A stretch of DNA of 39,703 nt. It comes from a virus. Positions 28,001 through 36,001 of the stretch are shown piece by piece (the first letter of the stretch is position 1; each line of letters begins with the position of its first letter). The translations under genes were made by a program, and so were the position numbers. Under the pieces are notes generated by a model. It was given only the letters and a program-made list of their open reading frames with translations. It searched no databases and had not been told where the DNA came from. The DNA is taken from the IMG/VR virus record IMGVR_UViG_3300007722_000041, positions 1 to 39,703 of that record; one strand, written 5' to 3'.

Positions 28001-29816
28001 GTGAATTTCCTACAGACGAAGCTGCACCACCAATGCCGGAAAAGACTTCCCTAATTCTCTCTATTGTAGACGCAATAATCCCAGCCCCTGGGATGCCACC
28101 GCCACCGCCACCGCCATCGCCACCGAACACTCCGGCGATCTTATCTTTGGCTTTTTCGGCAAACTCAGCAACTTTTGCAAAGCCTTCCTTGAGTTTATCA
28201 AAGAATGGCGCCAATTCTTGCTGAGCTTTTGACATAAACTCGGGAATCTTTTGGATTCCAGAGTTTATTACGGCAAAAAACTTTTCAATTCCTCCGCTCT
28301 CGACAAGAAGTTGCTGGATTTTTGTTACAAAGCCCCCTACTCCAGCAGCACCCCCGGAAAAACCGCCAATGATGCTAAATAGGACTTTACCAAGATTTAT
28401 GAAGACGCCAAAGATCCCTTTTACAACTTCTATTCCTATTTTGAAGATTGAGAAGATTCCTTGGAACACCGATTGTAATTTAGAAGCACCATCTTCTGAG
28501 ATCATAAGCCCTTTAGCAAAATCTCTGAATCCTTCCGTCATAGAAACAAGCTCTTGCGCTGTTTTCCGTGGAAAGATAGCTCTGAATGCATCAATGATTG
28601 GCCTTATGACTAACTTAATTGCAGCAAGTGCATAGAGAAATCCTTGCAGCATGATGTCTCGCCCTCCAAGGAATTTCCACGCCGAGAGAAGGTCGTTTCG
28701 GGCCGTTGTTATACTTTCGATTGGCCCAGTGATGCCTGCGGCTATGCCAGAGAATAGTCCCTTTGCCTCAATGAAGTCGCCGATGATAATGCGGAAGGTT
28801 GATGCCCACCCGGATCCAATGGCTTCCTTGATAACACTTACCAGCTGGGTCGCGGTCTTTACTTCCGTGGCTGCGGCAACGGCAGTATCCGCCATCTTCT
28901 GGATTGCTACGACCTGCTCGTCTGAGTATCCAGCCGCGGAAAGGGATGCGGCATCCATCTCTCCAGACAGACCGCCAAGGGTAGTGGTAAGAACTTCTGA
29001 GGTTAGCCACCCATCCTTAAGTGACTCTCGGAACAGGTTACCAGCATCTTTCCATTCACCAAATGTTTGATCCATAGGAACATCCACAAGGGTACCCAAA
29101 GCTTTGCCAGTTTCAAACAAGGAATTCTGGAAAACTTCGCCGCCCATGTTGGCATTGTTAACCGAGATCCAGTCCTGAAGTCTAACGGTCCCACTAGCAA
29201 TAGCCTGTGAAAGCTGGTACATGGCGTTAGAGGCTTGCTGTGAAGACGAACCAGAAATTGCCGCGAGGTTAGCAATACCCTTGATTGATCTAACCGATGT
29301 ATCCAAATCAACACCAGCAGCCGTAAAGGTACCAATGTTTTTGGCCATCTCACTGAAGTTGTAGATTGTCTTGTCCGCGTACCTGTTCAACTCGTCAAGA
29401 GCATCGTTAACTTGAGTAATGTTTGTTCCCTTTGTCGAGGTATTAGCCAGAATTGTCTGGATTGAGTTGATGTTAGTCTCGTACTCTTTATAACCATCTA
29501 CGATTGGCGTGATTGTAAGAGCCTTGATTATCTGTGCTCCAGCGTCAACCGCTTTGTTTGTTATATTAGCCAAGGCGGTGATAGCAACAGTAGCTAAAAT
29601 AAGAAACTTTGAACTTACCGCTTCGACTGACGTCGACAATGGGTTGAGGTTGAAGTTCCGGAATGCCGCTGACAGCTGATTCGTGCTATCGGTGCTATTG
29701 CTAAAGTTTAGATTTGACTTCAACTTGTCTAATGTCGACATGGTGTCAGACGTATTCTTTTGAAAAGAAGCGTTATCGAATGTTAACTTAACTACGCGAT
29801 CATCAACTCCGCTCAT
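25041..29816 (-). CDS. Tail tape measure protein (1591 aa)
   Basis: The N-terminus (MSGVDDRVVKLTFDNASFQK, then a TMP-type domain with EYETNINSIQTILANTSTKG and AAGVDLDTSVRSIKGIANLA) is typical. A Gly-rich linker lies near 570, followed by a very long series of hydrophobic segments (about 680-1350) and a C-terminal segment with FQENSPSKVFIKIGKGVVGG. It sets tail length and may enter the host membrane. I start it at 29816, overlapping the preceding stop, rather than at 29834, because of the GGTGAAG site. Antisense frames over this gene are shadows. Confidence 0.92.
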   Translation of the reverse strand: MSGVDDRVVKLTFDNASFQKNTSDTMSTLDKLKSNLNFSNSTDSTNQLSAAFRNFNLNPLSTSVEAVSSKFLILATVAITALANITNKAVDAGAQIIKALTITPIVDGYKEYETNINSIQTILANTSTKGTNITQVNDALDELNRYADKTIYNFSEMAKNIGTFTAAGVDLDTSVRSIKGIANLAAISGSSSQQASNAMYQLSQAIASGTVRLQDWISVNNANMGGEVFQNSLFETGKALGTLVDVPMDQTFGEWKDAGNLFRESLKDGWLTSEVLTTTLGGLSGEMDAASLSAAGYSDEQVVAIQKMADTAVAAATEVKTATQLVSVIKEAIGSGWASTFRIIIGDFIEAKGLFSGIAAGITGPIESITTARNDLLSAWKFLGGRDIMLQGFLYALAAIKLVIRPIIDAFRAIFPRKTAQELVSMTEGFRDFAKGLMISEDGASKLQSVFQGIFSIFKIGIEVVKGIFGVFINLGKVLFSIIGGFSGGAAGVGGFVTKIQQLLVESGGIEKFFAVINSGIQKIPEFMSKAQQELAPFFDKLKEGFAKVAEFAEKAKDKIAGVFGGDGGGGGGGIPGAGIIASTIERIREVFSGIGGAASSVGNSLGGFGSKVAGFFTTVAESGTKIGSAIITLFKDVLSGIGGGLDSGFFMNLMKSVGAGALAGIAVALLKFAKDGFKLDLGFSDAIQGLIDVFSELKKNLKAMQREVQATTLLKIAAAVGILAVSLLVLSGIDGAKLAQALGSLAGGMLALVGSIALLDKVESDPAKMLALSVSLIFIAAAAVLLSIGLARLSKMSWAEIGKGLVGLVGILAVMAGASAAFSKVNGSFIRTVLSLIILSAAIWVFSKVISSISKIPYKDLGKGLSFVAVSLGIIALFANLVDSKELNKISFGFLIFSISLGVLQKVIKAFAEIKTSELIRGLAGMALTMGVLIISLKSLPDNNELMAKAAGIVILSVALYIMSEAIKSMGALSWEELAKGILGLGIVLFGLVIAAKLVTGAVAGAAAMVVMAGALFILGNVIKSIAELSWGDLIKGLVGIAAVLLILGLAALLMKPILLPLMGLGVALILVGIGFAAFGLGAMLVAKAFMLIADAGKKGIDTIINILNTLIMALPGFIESFAKGIVRMIKTFLDSGSELIDGFGNIIVSILDKIIEIAPKIAEAFGAIGSLMITYLREKIPEFITLGFEILVAFMQGLSNNIELIVTLALEIIANFMAGITAGIPALAIAATDLIVAFITAIGANIQRVIDAGADLIVKIIQGISDNIEKIVVAVGELIVKFLNAIADQAEPIIAAGFGILENILTGLGSGAVNIIKTVGGIIGGIILQLFIEGNKLIDEGIRLTKLFLSGMVDKTIDFAFFMGELILELLVGLKAAVDTYADSIRIASLELGVAIIDGMTGGMATKAQEAYDKIKEIAGKVIGFAKGIFQENSPSKVFIKIGKGVVGGLAIGLNNDAEVVKASENLANGTISGFKEALNKAAKGMESSPDFTPKIRPVLDLSNVQKDAKSISSLFDSNSISTIESFGRANAISRMQVQSESTKQSAQQGPMEIKFEQNNYSPAALSASDIYRSTKSQIVLAKEELGVR

Positions 29817-30190
29817 GACTTCACCTGCTTCCAAACATCGTCTGCAATTCTGTCGAATAATGGTCTAATTGACGGGTTGATATAATCGCGTCCAGAAACA
29901 TAGCCGCCAGTTCCCGTACCATGTCCATATTGAATAAGGATTGCCACATTTGCTCCGTTGTTTTTGTTTGTGTTAAACCATTCGATTCCTGGGTTGATTT
30001 TACTTTTTATTATGCGATAACCCCAGGACTGAGCGGTCAAGCCACTGTCACGTGGAGTTGCTTTAGCAAGGGCATCTACGCCTTCTTTTCCGTAACGATT
30101 CAGATCCGAAAGGTAACTCCCGTCCTGGATCTTTTTGAAGAATTTTTCGGTGTTTTTAAAATCACCACTTGATGAAAGTGACATTTCCAT
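29813..30190 (-). CDS. HK97 gp10-like head-tail joining protein (125 aa)
   Basis: LNRYGKEGVDALAKATPRDS, GLTAQSWGYRI, NGANVAILIQYGHGTGTGGY and SGRDYINPSIRPLFDRIADD are hallmarks of the gp10-like family (tail completion or neck protein). It normally sits between head closure and the tail tube gene. Here it is directly before the tape measure, beyond both tail-tube-like genes, the chaperone candidate and the fibre. The stop overlaps the tape measure start (ATGA). Confidence 0.8.
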   Translation of the reverse strand: MEMSLSSSGDFKNTEKFFKKIQDGSYLSDLNRYGKEGVDALAKATPRDSGLTAQSWGYRIIKSKINPGIEWFNTNKNNGANVAILIQYGHGTGTGGYVSGRDYINPSIRPLFDRIADDVWKQVKS

Positions 30191-30221
30191 GGGAGTCTCC
30201 TTTCAGAGTTTGTCTTATATC

Positions 30222-30917
30222 TTATGTCTTGATGAGATAGTTAATGGAAACGTAGGGCTGCATGTTAGTGTGCGCGCTTGAGGAAAGGCCATTACCGTAA
30301 CCTGAGTTTCCGTCTAAAGCAGGAATATTAACCTCAAGTCGGTGTAAATTGTAATATGCATCCAAGCTGCCACCAGCAAGACGGTTAAACCCACCAGAAG
30401 TAGCATTGATAATTGTTGTATCAACATTAACTGACACATTTGGATGATCGTGCCAAATTGTGTGTTGGTGAGGAGGCAACTGCGAAGCAGCGAGCGTCAC
30501 ATTTTCAGAACCACCCAAAGACCCGAGAGCCTTAGTGATACTAACCCCTACTGGAACTCTGTTAGCGAAGTTTGGGAGAGTGAAGTGGTCAATATCAACT
30601 GCTCCATAAACGGTTCCGATTACGGTAAATAAGTCGTTATATGAAGTTCTCTCAATAGATGTGCCATTACATAGTAACCAAGCTGGAGGTAGTGAAAGAG
30701 ATGATCCAGCAAAAGCCTGAATAGACCCTGTTGGAATTTCGGTAATACCAATTGGACCTTGATCTCCCTGAGGGCCACGAACATTTCCAGCATCAACATC
30801 ATTCAAACCATTAAATCGTTTAAGAATAAGATTATCGCCAACTACTACCCCATCAATAATAGCGTTATCTTCAATTTGCTTGCTTCGCTCTGCGGTGAAA
30901 GCTGTAACTGTAGCCAT
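30222..30917 (-). CDS. Tail fibre protein with phage collar domain (231 aa)
   Basis: Residues about 45-58 contain a short collagen-like GPQGDQGPIG stretch. GSIQAFAGSSLSLPPAWLLC, YNDLFTVIGTVYGAVDIDHF and LPNFANRVPVGV form a Phage Tail Collar domain (PF07484-type). LPPHQHTIWHDHP and the end NMQPYVSINYLIKT are the usual fibre tip motifs. It is a likely receptor-binding or decorating fibre. Its place upstream of the tape measure is unusual, since fibres mostly follow the hub. Confidence 0.85.
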   Translation of the reverse strand: MATVTAFTAERSKQIEDNAIIDGVVVGDNLILKRFNGLNDVDAGNVRGPQGDQGPIGITEIPTGSIQAFAGSSLSLPPAWLLCNGTSIERTSYNDLFTVIGTVYGAVDIDHFTLPNFANRVPVGVSITKALGSLGGSENVTLAASQLPPHQHTIWHDHPNVSVNVDTTIINATSGGFNRLAGGSLDAYYNLHRLEVNIPALDGNSGYGNGLSSSAHTNMQPYVSINYLIKT

Positions 30918-30926
30918 TTATCCTCC

Positions 30927-31796
30927 TCAGTAAATACTTCCGTAATTTTCTGTGTATGCGTTAGGTGGGTCGTTTTCGTCTGGAACCTGGATTGACGAAT
31001 CAGTAATAACATATGTGAATGGATCAATATAATATGAATCAACGTTCTGAATCCGAATGTTACTATAGTCTGGACTAGGCGGCATGTTTGGGAAAATATA
31101 GCCTTCGTAGTCAGAAGTTGCTGTCCAAGTGCCGTCTCCATTATCAAAGATCTTAACTCTAAACCATTCGTTCAAATAAGTGACTAAAGCCTCCATATCA
31201 AGAAGCGATGCGTCAGCTGTTGAATTTCCATAAAGAATTTCTTCAATCTGTACTAATAGCAATGGGTCAATTTTGTTTGAATCAAGAATGAGATGTGAGG
31301 ATGGTCTGAAATTTCCTACGTATTGTGGGACGGCTGTAATGTCCCATTCAAACTCAGTAACTTCTGGATCATCGGGCATTGTTGAATAGGTCCTGCCCGA
31401 TGGTACTGCAGAAACATTATAAACTATATGAATCTTATACCCTACCTCTGGGTCAACATCGTTACCTTTACTAGTTCTATAGCAAAAACCAAAACGAACT
31501 GATGGTTGTTCAGAAAGGTAAATGCCTCTGGTAACCTGTGCTGTACCTTCAAGCTTTTGCATTGCATCTGGGTAGGTGATTGCTGAAACTTTAGCTGAGA
31601 AACTACCGTAAGAAACAATGTCGTGAATCTTTACTCCATCATAACTAACGGTCTCTACATTTTGATTAATCTCTTCTGCAACTGAGGTCAACCCATTCCA
31701 AGGAACAGCAATTCCGTTTGGGAGATATATGACTCCGCGATCTAAACCTTGTTCAAAATGTTTTGTTCCAGCATCACCCCAAGTTAGTTCTGTCAT
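30927..31796 (-). CDS. Second tail-tube-like protein, paralogue of the major tail protein (289 aa)
   Basis: WGDAGTKHFEQGLDRGVIYL, PWNGLTSVAE, ITYPDAMQKLEG, FCYRTSKGNDVDPEVGYKIH and VGNFRPSSHLILDS align step by step with the protein at 32381-33259. The C-terminal part differs (VKIFDNGDGTWTATSDYEGY). It lies next to the collar fibre, so it may be a tube-incorporated anchor for that fibre rather than a bulk tube subunit. Both copies look intact. GTAACGAAAGAAGGCGTT precedes the ATG. Confidence 0.75.
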   Translation of the reverse strand: MTELTWGDAGTKHFEQGLDRGVIYLPNGIAVPWNGLTSVAEEINQNVETVSYDGVKIHDIVSYGSFSAKVSAITYPDAMQKLEGTAQVTRGIYLSEQPSVRFGFCYRTSKGNDVDPEVGYKIHIVYNVSAVPSGRTYSTMPDDPEVTEFEWDITAVPQYVGNFRPSSHLILDSNKIDPLLLVQIEEILYGNSTADASLLDMEALVTYLNEWFRVKIFDNGDGTWTATSDYEGYIFPNMPPSPDYSNIRIQNVDSYYIDPFTYVITDSSIQVPDENDPPNAYTENYGSIY

Positions 31797-31810
31797 AACG
31801 CCTTCTTTCG

Positions 31811-32353
31811 TTACCCTTTTGTGCCGTACTTGGCCTTCCGCTTCTCATTCAATTCTCTGTTTCGATTTGCAACCTCATGTCGAGGCATCTTCTTACCAGG
31901 AGAGTTTTTAATGTTGCAAATTCTAATCAAAGAGAACAACCGATTAAGATGCCAACTCTCGCATTCAAAAGGTATCTTGAAAGCAACCAGCCAATAATAG
32001 ATAAGCTCTGATGTGATTATTTCCCCACGGCCTTTTCGTTCAGGCATTATACCAAACGTTGTTGCGGACTGGGAAGACTCTATGTACTTGTTTATTTCTT
32101 CTAAGTTTTTTTCTGATAAGTTATTTAATGTCCCATAAGTTGCATTTGGATCTTGTACCATAGACATTATGTAGTAGGCAATTTCCTCGGAAGTTTTTTC
32201 TCCTGACCCCAAGAATGGTTTATGGTATTTCGACTCCCATTTTGAAAGGGAGACCAAAGAGTGCTCTAAGTAAAGTTCAACACTACCAACAGTTTCAAAC
32301 TCTTCTGTTGTTTCGTTGTAGAACTCTTCTCCTTCTATAATAATTGTAAGCAT
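31811..32353 (-). CDS. Tail assembly chaperone candidate (180 aa)
   Basis: The product begins MLTIIIEGEEFYNETTEEFE and has LEHSLVSLSKWESKYHKPFL, TTFGIMPERKGRGEIITSEL, FECESWHLNRLFSLIRICNI and a basic end with RNRELNEKRKAKYG. I recall this family directly after the major tail protein in gut siphophages, the usual place of the tape-measure chaperone. Chaperones are often made in two lengths by frameshifting; I could not point to a convincing slip site here. GGGAGGCCAAAGA precedes the ATG. Confidence 0.65.
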   Translation of the reverse strand: MLTIIIEGEEFYNETTEEFETVGSVELYLEHSLVSLSKWESKYHKPFLGSGEKTSEEIAYYIMSMVQDPNATYGTLNNLSEKNLEEINKYIESSQSATTFGIMPERKGRGEIITSELIYYWLVAFKIPFECESWHLNRLFSLIRICNIKNSPGKKMPRHEVANRNRELNEKRKAKYGTKG

Positions 32354-32380
32354 TCTTTGGCCTCCCAGTCAAATAGTCTA

Positions 32381-33259
32381 TCAGATGAAAGTAAATAGCC
32401 AATCATCATCAACAAATGCCGGGAAGTAATAACCAGTACCCGGTGCTGCGCTGATAATTGTGTCTTCGGTAATGGTGTAGCCAGTGCTGCCGTCACCGTC
32501 AAGTGTGATTGGTGTGCCGTTTCTATACCAGAGGATACCAGTAGTCTCTGTGATGGTAACGTTGTTACCAATATTGGTGGGCACGACTGGTGTGACCTCA
32601 GTAGCGGTGCCACTAAAGAGGGCAATCACTGCTGCAGGGAGCGGCAATGAAGGATTGGCGCCACCGGTTCCGTAGAGGAAGTTCTCCAGTGTAGTGAGCT
32701 GCCCAGCATCGACCTTACTTGAGTCGATGGTAAGAAGCGACGATGGGCGGAAGTTAGGAACCGAAACCGGAACCGTCATAATTTCCCAGCTAAACGTAAT
32801 TGCTTCTGGAGAGTCATTGACCTTAGTGTAACCCTTCTCGGAAGGGCTTGCTGTTGCACCATAGATAAGGTGCAACTTGTACCCGTAGTCATCGCCCTGC
32901 AGGTCGTTACCAACACGGGTTCGATAAGAAAGCCCAAACTGGTTTCGAGACTGCTGGCCGACTGTAATTCCTTCTGTAGGAACTCCTAGCCCATCAAACG
33001 GAGCAAACTCATCTGGATAAGTGAATGCTTCCAGAGTTGCTCCGAACTCCTCTACAGAGTAAAGGTTAAGGTACTTAATATTGTCTGCGTACTGAGCACT
33101 GGCTTCAGCACCGGTCGGAGTCTCGGAAACCGAGATCAGACCATTCCATGCAACGCCGTTTTCGTAAACGCCTGATGCATTAGGTATGTAAAGGACGCCT
33201 CGGTCAACACCGGTCTCATAAAACCGTTCGCCAACTGGGTCCCATTCAAGGACTGCCAT
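32381..33259 (-). CDS. Major tail tube protein with C-terminal accessory domain (292 aa)
   Basis: The tube domain (about 1-205) contains RFYETGVDRGVLYIPN, GLSYRTRVGNDLQGDDYGYK and VSVPNFRPSSLLTIDSSKVD. The last 70 residues (NVTITETTGILWYRNGTPIT ... GTGYYFPAFVDDDWLFTFI) form an extra domain that resembles the C-terminus of the MCP. Such domains typically sit on the outside of the tube. AAGGAGAAAAAAA precedes the ATG. A paralogue without this domain is at 30927-31796. Confidence 0.85.
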   Translation of the reverse strand: MAVLEWDPVGERFYETGVDRGVLYIPNASGVYENGVAWNGLISVSETPTGAEASAQYADNIKYLNLYSVEEFGATLEAFTYPDEFAPFDGLGVPTEGITVGQQSRNQFGLSYRTRVGNDLQGDDYGYKLHLIYGATASPSEKGYTKVNDSPEAITFSWEIMTVPVSVPNFRPSSLLTIDSSKVDAGQLTTLENFLYGTGGANPSLPLPAAVIALFSGTATEVTPVVPTNIGNNVTITETTGILWYRNGTPITLDGDGSTGYTITEDTIISAAPGTGYYFPAFVDDDWLFTFI

Positions 33260-33271
33260 TTTTTTCTCCTT

Positions 33272-33577
33272 CTAAAAGAAAAGTTTGTATACGTCGTGGT
33301 TAAGATTGTCAGCTGTATAAAATCGGTCGTAGACACAGGAAGGTAACTCAGACACTTTGTCTGGGATCTCACTGTCCGGGTCTCGGTCGATTATTGTAAC
33401 TTGATATCGTCTTGTTCGCATGTAAGGGAAATTGTCTGCAAAGATTGTTGTCTCATCATCTCTCTTGTAGATGATGCATGGATACTTCATTTGAACAGAA
33501 GGTGGCTGTTGGTAATAAACATTGTCGCTACCCAAAATTGTTAACAAAATTGCATGTAGATCAAGGCGTGGGGCCAT
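33272..33577 (-). CDS. Tail terminator candidate (101 aa)
   Basis: MAPRLDLHAILLTILGSDNV, YYQQPPSVQMKYPCIIYKRD, RRYQVTIIDRDPDSEIPDKV and FYTADNLNHDVYKLFF match the small protein found just before the major tail protein in many siphophages, thought to cap the tail tube. I start at the ATG at 33577 with GGGAG upstream; a GTG nine bases earlier is also possible. It overlaps the head closure candidate. Confidence 0.65.
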   Translation of the reverse strand: MAPRLDLHAILLTILGSDNVYYQQPPSVQMKYPCIIYKRDDETTIFADNFPYMRTRRYQVTIIDRDPDSEIPDKVSELPSCVYDRFYTADNLNHDVYKLFF

Positions 33578-33890
33578 TATACACACTCCCGAGACTAAGG
33601 ATTAGGCGGGGGCTCTTAACCTCGACTGATGTAACAGTCCAGAGAACCCCCGCCCATCGCAAATACTTGATTTTAAAAAAGTGCTCGATGGCGTACTGAT
33701 CGGCAACAATACTGATCGAGTTACCCACGGAAATATTGTCGTTGATCGACTCTCCTGAATCCAGCTTTCTGGTATTTCGAATCACATCTCCAAAATATGG
33801 AAACTCATCGATACGATCCAACCAGATACCCGAATCCGGAGGGTTTTCTACTGCTTCTCCATAACCGACTTCTCCGTGAAACCTAGCCAT
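33561..33890 (-). CDS. Head-tail connector / head closure candidate (109 aa)
   Basis: MARFHGEVGYGEAVENPPDS, FGDVIRNTRKLDSGESINDN, SIVADQYAIEHFFKIKYLRW and AGVLWTVTSVEVKSPRLILS fit a conserved small head-tail protein between capsid and tail terminator. It is beta-rich. TAAGGAGTAAG precedes the ATG at 33890. The role is from position and family memory. Confidence 0.65.
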   Translation of the reverse strand: MARFHGEVGYGEAVENPPDSGIWLDRIDEFPYFGDVIRNTRKLDSGESINDNISVGNSISIVADQYAIEHFFKIKYLRWAGVLWTVTSVEVKSPRLILSLGSVYNGPTP

Positions 33891-33903
33891 CTTACTCCTT
33901 AAA

Positions 33904-34941
33904 TCAAGCGCTAGCTGTGTTTAGGAACGTCCAGTTTGTACCAACCGTTGTCGGGAAGTAGTAACCGGTGTCGGCCTCTGCTTCAACAACAAACGAGCCA
34001 CCAGCCTGAACCTCGTACGGAGAACCAGCGGCGTTGATCACATTACCAGTTGCGGCGTTCTTATAGATAACGCCAGTCTGGTTAACGATCGTAACATCAG
34101 ATCCATCGAACGAGGGTGTACCAGGAGTAGCTGCAGTTAGACCAGCGGCAATTTTACGAATGACAAGAGCCGATTTCAGTTTCGCAAGGGCGCCAGAGAC
34201 GCGAGTCTCAATTAGGTACTTGTGCTGGTTATAGTCAATGTCAAAGTCGTCAAACATGGAAATCTGCCCACCAGCATCTGCGCCGACGTTGTAATCATTC
34301 ATGTTAACTAGGATGGCGACAATATCGTCAACACCCTCCATTGCCTCAACTGGAACAATCTCCTGAACGCGAAGCTCTCCGGCCAGCTCGTCTAGGTTCT
34401 TGTAGATCCGTCGACCAACAGTGTCCTTGAGAAGGAGAATGCTGGAAATGTGAGTCTCAGTGGTAAACATTGTTGGAAGACCAGTACCCTTGAAATACTT
34501 TCGGTTCTGAACAATGGCATCAATAACTTCCTGGATTGAGGAGCCTGCATCATCAAGGTTGACCGAAACTGTTGTTGCGTATAGAGAGTGATCAGTTGCA
34601 ATTGGACGAATGTTTAGTTCGTTGATTTTATCCTCATGCGCTACATCGCGACCATCACCAAATAGGATAGCGCGAGCGAGTTCCTCATCCAGCATCAGAC
34701 GCATCTCAGACTTCAGCCATGCCACTACGTCGAAGTCGGTGATGTCAAGCATGTCATCACGATCGAGCTTCTGCTTTTTGTATATTGTCGTGGGGGTAGT
34801 TACACGGCTCTTGACGCCAAAGTACTCGTCTTTTTTCATTGCGCCAGTTACGTAACCACGAGCACGAGCCTCTTCAATAGTTAGGTCTGCCGAAATAGTC
34901 TTGATCCGCGTAAACGGAGACTTGCGGGCACCACTTAGGAC
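33904..34941 (-). CDS. MCP, HK97 fold core plus C-terminal accessory domain (frame displaced from its N-terminus)
   Basis: The frame is open from 34941 and reads VLSGARKSPFTRIKTISADL, TIEEARARGYVTGAMKKDEY, YKKQKLDRDDMLDITDFDVV, LMLDEELARAILFGDGRD and DKINELNIRPI, all classic for this capsid family. No start codon precedes Met at 34839, yet conserved capsid sequence lies upstream of it. That part continues smoothly from the frame ending RRTEWVAR in the preceding gene (34935-35987) if the ribosome steps back one base after AGG. The last 70 residues (DVTIVNQTGVIYKN...TGYYFPTTVGTNWTF) are an added domain like that on the tail tube protein. A sequencing deletion in GGG is the simplest alternative to programmed frameshifting. 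Confidence 0.8.
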   Translation of the reverse strand, partial: VLSGARKSPFTRIKTISADLTIEEARARGYVTGAMKKDEYFGVKSRVTTPTTIYKKQKLDRDDMLDITDFDVVAWLKSEMRLMLDEELARAILFGDGRDVAHEDKINELNIRPIATDHSLYATTVSVNLDDAGSSIQEVIDAIVQNRKYFKGTGLPTMFTTETHISSILLLKDTVGRRIYKNLDELAGELRVQEIVPVEAMEGVDDIVAILVNMNDYNVGADAGGQISMFDDFDIDYNQHKYLIETRVSGALAKLKSALVIRKIAAGLTAATPGTPSFDGSDVTIVNQTGVIYKNAATGNVINAAGSPYEVQAGGSFVVEAEADTGYYFPTTVGTNWTFLNTASA

Positions 34942-35987
34942 CTAGCGACCCACTCGGTGCGTCGCTTGTCCATCTCTGGAGCACTGGTAAGGGTCTGTGC
35001 TTCGGGGAACATCAAATCGATGTCTGTGATTCCGTGCTGAATGGCATAAGCCTCAACAGCGTCTTTCATAGAGCCCATCTTGGTCGCGTCGGAGACGATA
35101 CCCTCAATTTCAGAGTGAGTTAGCGTGTGCTTTGGGCTGCTGCCCTCGGCACCTTTCTCGAAAACGTTGTGCGTCATTGCTTGACCTTTCTGATCAATGG
35201 TGGTGTTGTCTTGCTTAGCGTCTTCCTCTTTAACCGAGGCGCCAGCTTTTATTTCTATAACATCTTCTGGTTTAACTTCTGGTTTAACTTCTGGTTTAAC
35301 TTCTTGTTCAGAGACGCTAAGCGCTTCTCCAAGCATGTAATGAAGAACTTCTTTCTGCTTTTCATTCATGGTGTCATAAATATCCTTAATAGACTCTTCA
35401 CCACCATCTTTAGTGTTACTGATGGTTGCGTCTTGTCCAGGCTCTGATGTATCAGCGTTAGACGTACCGTCTTCGGACTTGACGTCTTCGGACTTCTGGT
35501 CTGGATTTTCTGCATGACTAATATTGATCTTATCAAGATCGAGCCCTGTGTAAATGATGGCCTCGTCTTCAATTTCTTCAAGATCTCCGTCAGAATGACG
35601 AATCGTGACGCTGTCAATCAATGCGCCAGGGTTGGCTGCTGAAAGAACTAGGCTCACTTCACGGATTGCTCCGTGCATAACCCGCTTTGCACGCTCGATT
35701 AGGTCGTTGGCCCAAATTGACATCTGAGTAATGTCTTTGTGCTCAAGAAGACCAGCAACGTGCTTAGCTTTTGCGGACTCGTTGAAGAAACCGTAGGCGT
35801 AAACGCCATCTTCACGATGTTCCAGAATTGCATGACCAAGAACATTCTCTGGGTCGGTGTGTCCGTGCTGCCAGACTAGTGGAACCTGCATTTTATCCTG
35901 GTGCGCAAAGGCACCTGGCATGATAGTCCTACCGTCGGAGCACTTCAGCCCCGCCTTAGTGGCGTAACCGCTAAAATCTGCTTCCAT
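34935..35987 (-). CDS. HK97-type prohead protease with linker and MCP N-terminus (350 aa)
   Basis: Residues 1-165 are a prohead protease (U35 type): PLVWQHGH (His41), ITQMSIWAND (Ser90) and REVSLVLSAANPGALID. An acidic, disordered linker follows (about 140-270), including three VKPE repeats. The last 80 residues, starting MTHNVFEKGAEG at 35177 with AAAGG upstream, are the N-terminal arm of the capsid protein. So the capsid is either made from this internal start or cut from a fusion. The protease would process the capsid scaffold region during head maturation. The stop comes in the middle of the capsid sequence (see the adjacent entry). Confidence 0.85.
   Translation of the reverse strand: MEADFSGYATKAGLKCSDGRTIMPGAFAHQDKMQVPLVWQHGHTDPENVLGHAILEHREDGVYAYGFFNESAKAKHVAGLLEHKDITQMSIWANDLIERAKRVMHGAIREVSLVLSAANPGALIDSVTIRHSDGDLEEIEDEAIIYTGLDLDKINISHAENPDQKSEDVKSEDGTSNADTSEPGQDATISNTKDGGEESIKDIYDTMNEKQKEVLHYMLGEALSVSEQEVKPEVKPEVKPEDVIEIKAGASVKEEDAKQDNTTIDQKGQAMTHNVFEKGAEGSSPKHTLTHSEIEGIVSDATKMGSMKDAVEAYAIQHGITDIDLMFPEAQTLTSAPEMDKRRTEWVARS
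35265..35303 (-). repeat. 12-base tandem repeat encoding VKPE
   Basis: Three copies of TCTGGTTTAACT (plus strand) lie in the protease linker and encode VKPEVKPEVKPE. The copy number may vary by slippage without breaking the frame. Confidence 0.85.
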
Positions 35988-36001
35988 TTTGAAGTTCCTT
36001 T

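Noticed and set aside
35265-35303. Regulatory iterons in the protease gene
   Set aside because: The 12-base repeats keep the frame and encode VKPE in a disordered linker, so they are explained as coding repeats.
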